Of a stretch of DNA of 64,000 bases, positions 61,028 to 64,000 are shown piece after piece. A model generated the notes under the pieces. The model made no database searches and was not told the origin of the DNA. It worked only from the letters and a program-made list of their open reading frames with translations. Location: positions 10,260,490 through 10,324,489 of the forward strand of contig NZ_CP107783.1 in NCBI RefSeq assembly GCF_036345255.1, given 5' to 3'. Origin of the DNA: Streptomyces sp. NBC_00569. Lineage in GTDB: Bacteria > Actinomycetota > Actinomycetes > Streptomycetales > Streptomycetaceae. The position numbers and the translations under genes were made by a program. Positions within the stretch are counted from its first letter, which is position 1; each line of letters starts with the position of its first letter.

Positions 61028-61798
61028 CTACTCGCGGCCGAGGAGAACCGTGCGTTGCGATCGGAGCCAAGATCGCTCGGCTAGCATCTCGGATGCATCG
61101 CCGCGGGCGAGGAAGGTTACCCATGGCTCGTGGCCCTGGCGGCCGAGTTTTTCGATGCGCTCTGCCTCGCGGGACTGGACGGCCTCCAGGGCATCGAGTA
61201 CGTCTGCCGGCCGTGCCCCGTAGGCGGCGCAAAGGGCGTCGAGGCGGCCCCGAAGGGTGTGCTCACCGGCGATTGCTGCTCGCTGCTGCTCGACGGGGCG
61301 CAGTGGCACGGCGTACCAGGCCAGTTGTGCAAGGTCGTCGAGGGCGTGGCCGGGTGCTGCGAAGTCCCAGTCGATGAACCCGGCCAGGTGGTCGCCGTTC
61401 CAGATGGAGTTCCATGGACCGAGGTCTCCATGCCTGATGATCATGCCGGGCTTCCAGGCGTCCTCCTGGCCCTGCCATCGTGCGTCGGCCGGCGGCTGGA
61501 AGTCCCGGACAGCGTCGTGGTATTCGCGCAGCCAGCACCCCAGTTCGCTGATTCCGAGGGTCGATCGCAGAGCCGACGGCCAAGGGGAGAACGCGGGTTC
61601 GCCGTGCACCAGCGACAGCACCTCATGGGTGCCGTCAGTGCCAAGGACCCGCGGAGCCCGAGCGAAACCCACCGTTTCTAGGTGGGTCAACAAGGCGTGT
61701 ACCGCGGACGTCCACTCGCCGATGGGCCGGCGGATCGTCTCTCCGATCCGCCGCACCGTGGTCACGCTGCCCTTGTCCGTAGCGCCATCCGCGATCAT
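61028..61798 (-). CDS. Aminoglycoside phosphotransferase-family kinase
   Basis: 256 residues. IIRHGDLGPWNSIWNGDHLA carries the Brenner motif (HGDxxxxN; catalytic Asp), and GFIDWDFAAPGHALDDLAQL the metal-binding DWD/E. The N-terminal ATP lobe is short (RRPIGEWTSAVHALLTHLET) but complete for this small subfamily. It phosphorylates a hydroxyl of a small molecule; resistance to an aminoglycoside is possible, but homoserine- or choline-type substrates are as likely. Confidence 0.8.
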   Translation of the reverse strand: MIADGATDKGSVTTVRRIGETIRRPIGEWTSAVHALLTHLETVGFARAPRVLGTDGTHEVLSLVHGEPAFSPWPSALRSTLGISELGCWLREYHDAVRDFQPPADARWQGQEDAWKPGMIIRHGDLGPWNSIWNGDHLAGFIDWDFAAPGHALDDLAQLAWYAVPLRPVEQQRAAIAGEHTLRGRLDALCAAYGARPADVLDALEAVQSREAERIEKLGRQGHEPWVTFLARGDASEMLAERSWLRSQRTVLLGRE

Positions 61799-62008
61799 TG
61801 GGTCAGGGTAGTCCTGCCGCCCACGTCGTCGTCATGGATATCGGCGCGCACAACAGTCAGCGCGTTACGCCCAAAGGGCTGTCCCGTAAGCGGTGCGCCT
61901 TCTGAGTAGCGGCCTGACCTGACCGAGTGCAGGCTGTTGACCAGGGAGAGTGAGGGCTCAGTAGGAAAGCGCTGGCCAAGGAGTTCACGTCCCGTCTAGG
62001 TTCGGGTG

Positions 62009-62602
62009 ATGGCCGAAGGATCTTCTCTCACTGCTCCGACGCTCTTGTACATCGTCGGGCCGCCTGCTGTTGGCAAGGCGACCGTCGGTCACGAGATCGC
62101 CACGCGCACCGGGCTTCGCCTGTTCCACAACCACATGGCGATCGAGCCGGTCCTTCGTTTCTTCGACTTCGGCAGCCCGGCGTTCGTGCGCCTCGTTGAC
62201 GGGTTCCGGCAGAGCTTGATCGAGGAAGTCGCCGCGAGCGACCTGCCTGGCCTGATCTTCACCTACGTGTGGGCATTCGACCAGCCAGACGGTCAGCGGG
62301 CGTTGGAGCAGTACGCCCTTCCGTTTCGTGAGCGAGGCGGCCGAGTTCTCTACCTCGAGTTGAAGGCGAGCCAAGAAGCCAGGCTGCAGCGGAACATGGG
62401 CGCGTCCCGGCTCGCGGAGAAGCCATCCAAGCGTGACCTCGATGCGTCGCGGGGTCGGCTCCTGGATATGGACGAGAGGCACCGGCTCAACTCCACTACG
62501 GAGTTCCAGGACCGTACGGACTACCTGCGGATCGACAACACCCACCTCTCGCCAGAAGACGTTGCGAAGCAGGTCATCGAGCAATTCAGTCTCGATGGCT
62601 GA
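62009..62602 (+). CDS. P-loop small-molecule or nucleotide kinase-like protein
   Basis: 197 residues from the ATG at 62009 (GTG at 62006 possible). YIVGPPAVGKATVGHEIATR is the Walker A with GKA in place of GKS/T; HNHMAIEPVLRFFDF and GRVLYLELKASQEARLQRN follow, then a lid with Arg residues and DYLRIDNTHLSPEDVAKQVI. The plan fits shikimate/adenylate-like kinases (AAA_18/AAA_33 type). The substrate is unknown; such orphan kinases occur in resistance and defence islands. Confidence 0.75.
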   Translation: MAEGSSLTAPTLLYIVGPPAVGKATVGHEIATRTGLRLFHNHMAIEPVLRFFDFGSPAFVRLVDGFRQSLIEEVAASDLPGLIFTYVWAFDQPDGQRALEQYALPFRERGGRVLYLELKASQEARLQRNMGASRLAEKPSKRDLDASRGRLLDMDERHRLNSTTEFQDRTDYLRIDNTHLSPEDVAKQVIEQFSLDG

Positions 62603-62630
62603 GTGATCACGATGTGCGATGATCGCGGCC

Positions 62631-62780
62631 GTGGCTGGTGTGATCACGGCGTCTGAACCGTCCTGGATAGCCCCGTTCACCGGGCTGAGCCCGCGCTGCT
62701 TCGGGAAGTTGGTGACGGCGCTGCGAAGCGAGGGCGCGGACGAGCCCGGGCGGGGCCGGCCGTGGAAGCTGTCGCGACGG
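62631..62780 (+). pseudogene. IS5-family transposase N-terminal fragment
   Basis: VITASEPSWIAPFTGLSPRC then FGKLVTALRSEGAD and GRPWKL is the conserved start of a Streptomyces IS5-type transposase (HTH before the DDE domain). Homology ends at ~62775, where the frame runs into the remains of another gene. Confidence 0.75.
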
Positions 62781-62879
62781 CCCCGCACGCATCGTCTCCG
62801 ACGCGATCCTCCCGGTACGCCCGGCCGACGGCCTGGCCCTGGAAGCGGTCTGCACCGGCACGGACAGCGGTGAACGGCC

Positions 62880-63026
62880 GTGCCGCTGCCGCGTCCGGCC
62901 TTCGCGGTCACCACGCCCGCGAGGGCGCAGGCGCTCGCCTGTGAGTGGCCCATCCCCGACCTGCTCCACGCCACGATGGGTCTGGAGCGCGTCAGTGTCA
63001 CGGTCACGGTGTACGAGGGGGCCTGA
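62880..63026 (+). pseudogene. C-terminal fragment of a hypothetical protein
   Basis: 48 residues in frame: FAVTTPARAQALACEWPIPD then LLHATMGLERVSVTVTVYEG. This looks like the natural end of a larger protein whose N-terminus was removed by the IS5 fragment. Its stop overlaps the start of the next gene (TGATG), so that gene once was second in an operon. Confidence 0.5.
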
Positions 63027-63364
63027 TGCGCGCGATCGTCTGCGGTACCTGCGTCACCGGCACCGGGATGCTCCGCGTCCTGCCTGACCGGACCTTTGAG
63101 TGCCCGAGCGGCCACCAACTCACCTTGCAGGACGTGGACTTGGACGGCGGGCACGTGTGGGCGGTCGACGCCTCCGGCGCTCTCGGGTACGTGGTCCACC
63201 CGGCCCTTTCGCTCGAAGTGATCGCCGAAGCGATCGACGATCTGGCCGCCTCTGGCGGCTGCCCTGACCCTGCGTATGCGGCTCGCGCGGCGCTGGACAA
63301 AGCGTTGGGCGCTGCCTCGATTTCGTGGCAGCCTGCCGCGCCGGAGTCGTCGCCTGACGGGTAA
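63026..63364 (+). CDS. Hypothetical protein with Cys-rich N-terminus
   Basis: 112 residues from the ATG at 63026. IVCGTCVTGTGMLRVLPDRT then FECPSGHQLTLQDVDLD gives a possible CxxC...C/H metal site; the rest is acidic and helical (VIAEAIDDLAASGGCPDPAY). No family recognised. It is the last gene before the chromosome or plasmid end. Confidence 0.55.
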   Translation: MRAIVCGTCVTGTGMLRVLPDRTFECPSGHQLTLQDVDLDGGHVWAVDASGALGYVVHPALSLEVIAEAIDDLAASGGCPDPAYAARAALDKALGAASISWQPAAPESSPDG

Positions 63365-63384
63365 AGGATCGCAGTAATCCAGGT

Positions 63385-63435
63385 ATGCGGAAGGTGCATT
63401 TTCTTGAAGGGTCTGGGGGAATGCACTTTCCGCAT
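63385..63435. repeat. Inverted repeat in the subterminal region
   Basis: ATGCGGAAGGTGCATT at 63385-63400 and AATGCACTTTCCGCAT at 63420-63435 pair with one mismatch around a 19-nt loop. It lies 20 bp after the last gene. It may terminate that gene or belong to the end structure of the replicon. Confidence 0.75.
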
Positions 63436-63722
63436 AGGGTTGTGTTTTGCGGTTTTGGTATGGGGTTTGGTGGGCTTCTTTCTGTGATTCTCGGGCCCTC
63501 TCGCGTGCGGCCTTTCTTGTTGGTGCGTCTTTTGTTTTTGGGGATGGGGCGGGTTGGGCGTGGAGCGGATTTCGGCTCGATATGGAATCGGCGCCCTTTC
63601 TATGGTGGTGTAGACCTATTTCCAATGGGTGATGGTGTGTCATGTTGCTGTGGGTGATGGTCTGTCAGGGGTGTGGTTTGGCTTGACACAGCCTCACTTG
63701 TGGGAGCATTCTGTAGTTGCAA
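63436..63722. other. Non-coding G/T-rich stretch next to the end
   Basis: The plus strand is strikingly rich in G and T (for example GGTTTGGTGGG, CTTTTGTTTTTGGGG, GGGTGATGGTGTGTC) and poor in A and C, unlike the rest of the window. Two GGGTGATGGT copies lie at ~63627 and ~63652. No gene is supported. Such strand asymmetry next to a telomere fits one strand always being replicated the same way. Confidence 0.5.
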
Positions 63723-64000
63723 GGGAGCGCGGGAGCGCGGGAGCGCGACCCGGTGACCGGAGGCCCGCAGGGCCGAGGGAATCACCACCGGGGGTTCAGC
63801 GGCCGAATCAGCCCCTTGAGCAGGGATTATGACTCTCCTTCAGGGGAGTCTGGGCAGGGGCCGGCTCTTCAGACGGCCCGCAGACCCGGTACAAGCCGGG
63901 CAGCCCCGCAGTCACCGCAGGTGACTGCCAGCCGAGATCACTTCCCCCGGCGCCGCGCAGCGCGCGGTCCCCTGGGAGTGACGCAGTCACTCCGCGTCAT
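63723..64000. repeat. Telomere-like cluster of GCA-loop palindromes
   Basis: After a triple 8-bp repeat GGGAGCGC (63723-63746) come closely spaced palindromes: CCGGT-G-ACCGG (63750-63760), GGCCC-GCA-GGGCC (63762-63774), GACTCTCC-TTCA-GGGGAGTC (63831-63850), GGGCCG/CGGCCC (63858-63879), CCCGG/CCGGG (63885-63900), GCAGTCACC-GCA-GGTGACTGC (63908-63928), CCGCGC-AGC-GCGCGG (63953-63967) and GGAGTGAC-GCA-GTCACTCC (63975-63993). Streptomyces 3' telomere overhangs fold into such hairpins with GCA loops (established for the archetypal ends). Here the GCA loops are on the plus strand, the 3' strand of a right end. The sequence does not match the archetypal telomere as I remember it. Confidence 0.75.

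Overview
This is a high-GC actinobacterial window, almost certainly Streptomyces. The codon use is GC-rich, GTG starts and 4-bp ATGA/GTGA gene couplings are common, and the protein families are typical of the genus (SpoIIE phosphatases, a BTAD regulator, NACHT ATPase, Tgm-type graspetide cluster, DUF6381, ISL3/IS256/IS5 insertion sequences). No rRNA or tRNA gene and no clear housekeeping operon is visible, while broken genes and insertion sequences are very common. This is what the arm of a linear chromosome or a linear plasmid looks like. The last ~280 bases are a cluster of close-packed palindromes, three with perfect arms around a GCA triloop on the strand that would be the 3' strand of a right-hand end. 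A Tap/Tpg-like gene pair lies 17 kb inward. I infer that the window runs into, or stops just short of, a non-archetypal telomere.

Layout. 0-9 kb: gene debris (transaldolase remnant, IS5, IS3 and IS701 fragments), an epoxide hydrolase, a TnpB-type IS200/IS605 element directly upstream of a membrane NACHT ATPase, and DUF2461 and DUF3592 proteins. 9-12.8 kb: a drug-type ABC exporter with a DUF4097 protein and a divergent GbsR/MarR regulator, separated by TTGCAA-type inverted repeats. 12.9-19 kb: a pentapeptide-repeat membrane protein; an ATP-dependent DNA ligase remnant split by a 1.67-kb inverted-repeat element that carries a SpoIIE phosphatase; a decayed BTAD regulator. 19.7-27.3 kb: a secreted protein with four 99-bp repeats, an IS with one nonsense codon, a SMI1/KNR4 gene inside its own inverted-repeat cassette, an ISL3 element with a passenger gene, and small exported proteins. 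27.4-30.9 kb: a GntR/YtrA-type regulator with its membrane partner, an EVE-like/DUF3883 protein and an NAD-dependent epimerase.

30.9-35.4 kb is a graspetide biosynthetic cluster: TPR regulator, coupled small genes, precursor peptide, ATP-grasp ligase and a PIMT-family methyltransferase. 36.7-42.3 kb is a tightly coupled operon with a 40-residue peptide, an ABC exporter, a three-domain NUDIX protein, an MFS exporter, and truncated FxLD-type methyltransferase and GNAT genes; it may be an undescribed peptide system. 43.5-47.4 kb: an intact IS256 element and the Tap/Tpg-like pair. 47.6-63.4 kb: short genes, including two toxin-antitoxin pairs, a DUF4265 cassette with perfect 8-bp target duplications, a mini-LexA repressor with an SOS-like box, a second SpoIIE phosphatase and a STAS protein, a frameshifted Ku gene, a Swt1-type HEPN protein, an APH-like kinase and a P-loop kinase. 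63.4-64 kb is non-coding and ends in the telomere-like palindromes.

The most unusual theme is that three ordinary genes (SpoIIE phosphatase, SMI1/KNR4, DUF4265) each sit alone between transposon-like inverted repeats bounded by short direct repeats (6, 4 and 8 bp), with no transposase. In two cases, removing the insert restores a reading frame. They look like transposase-less cargo cassettes that use IS machinery in trans. All product calls come from reading motifs by eye; no database search was run.
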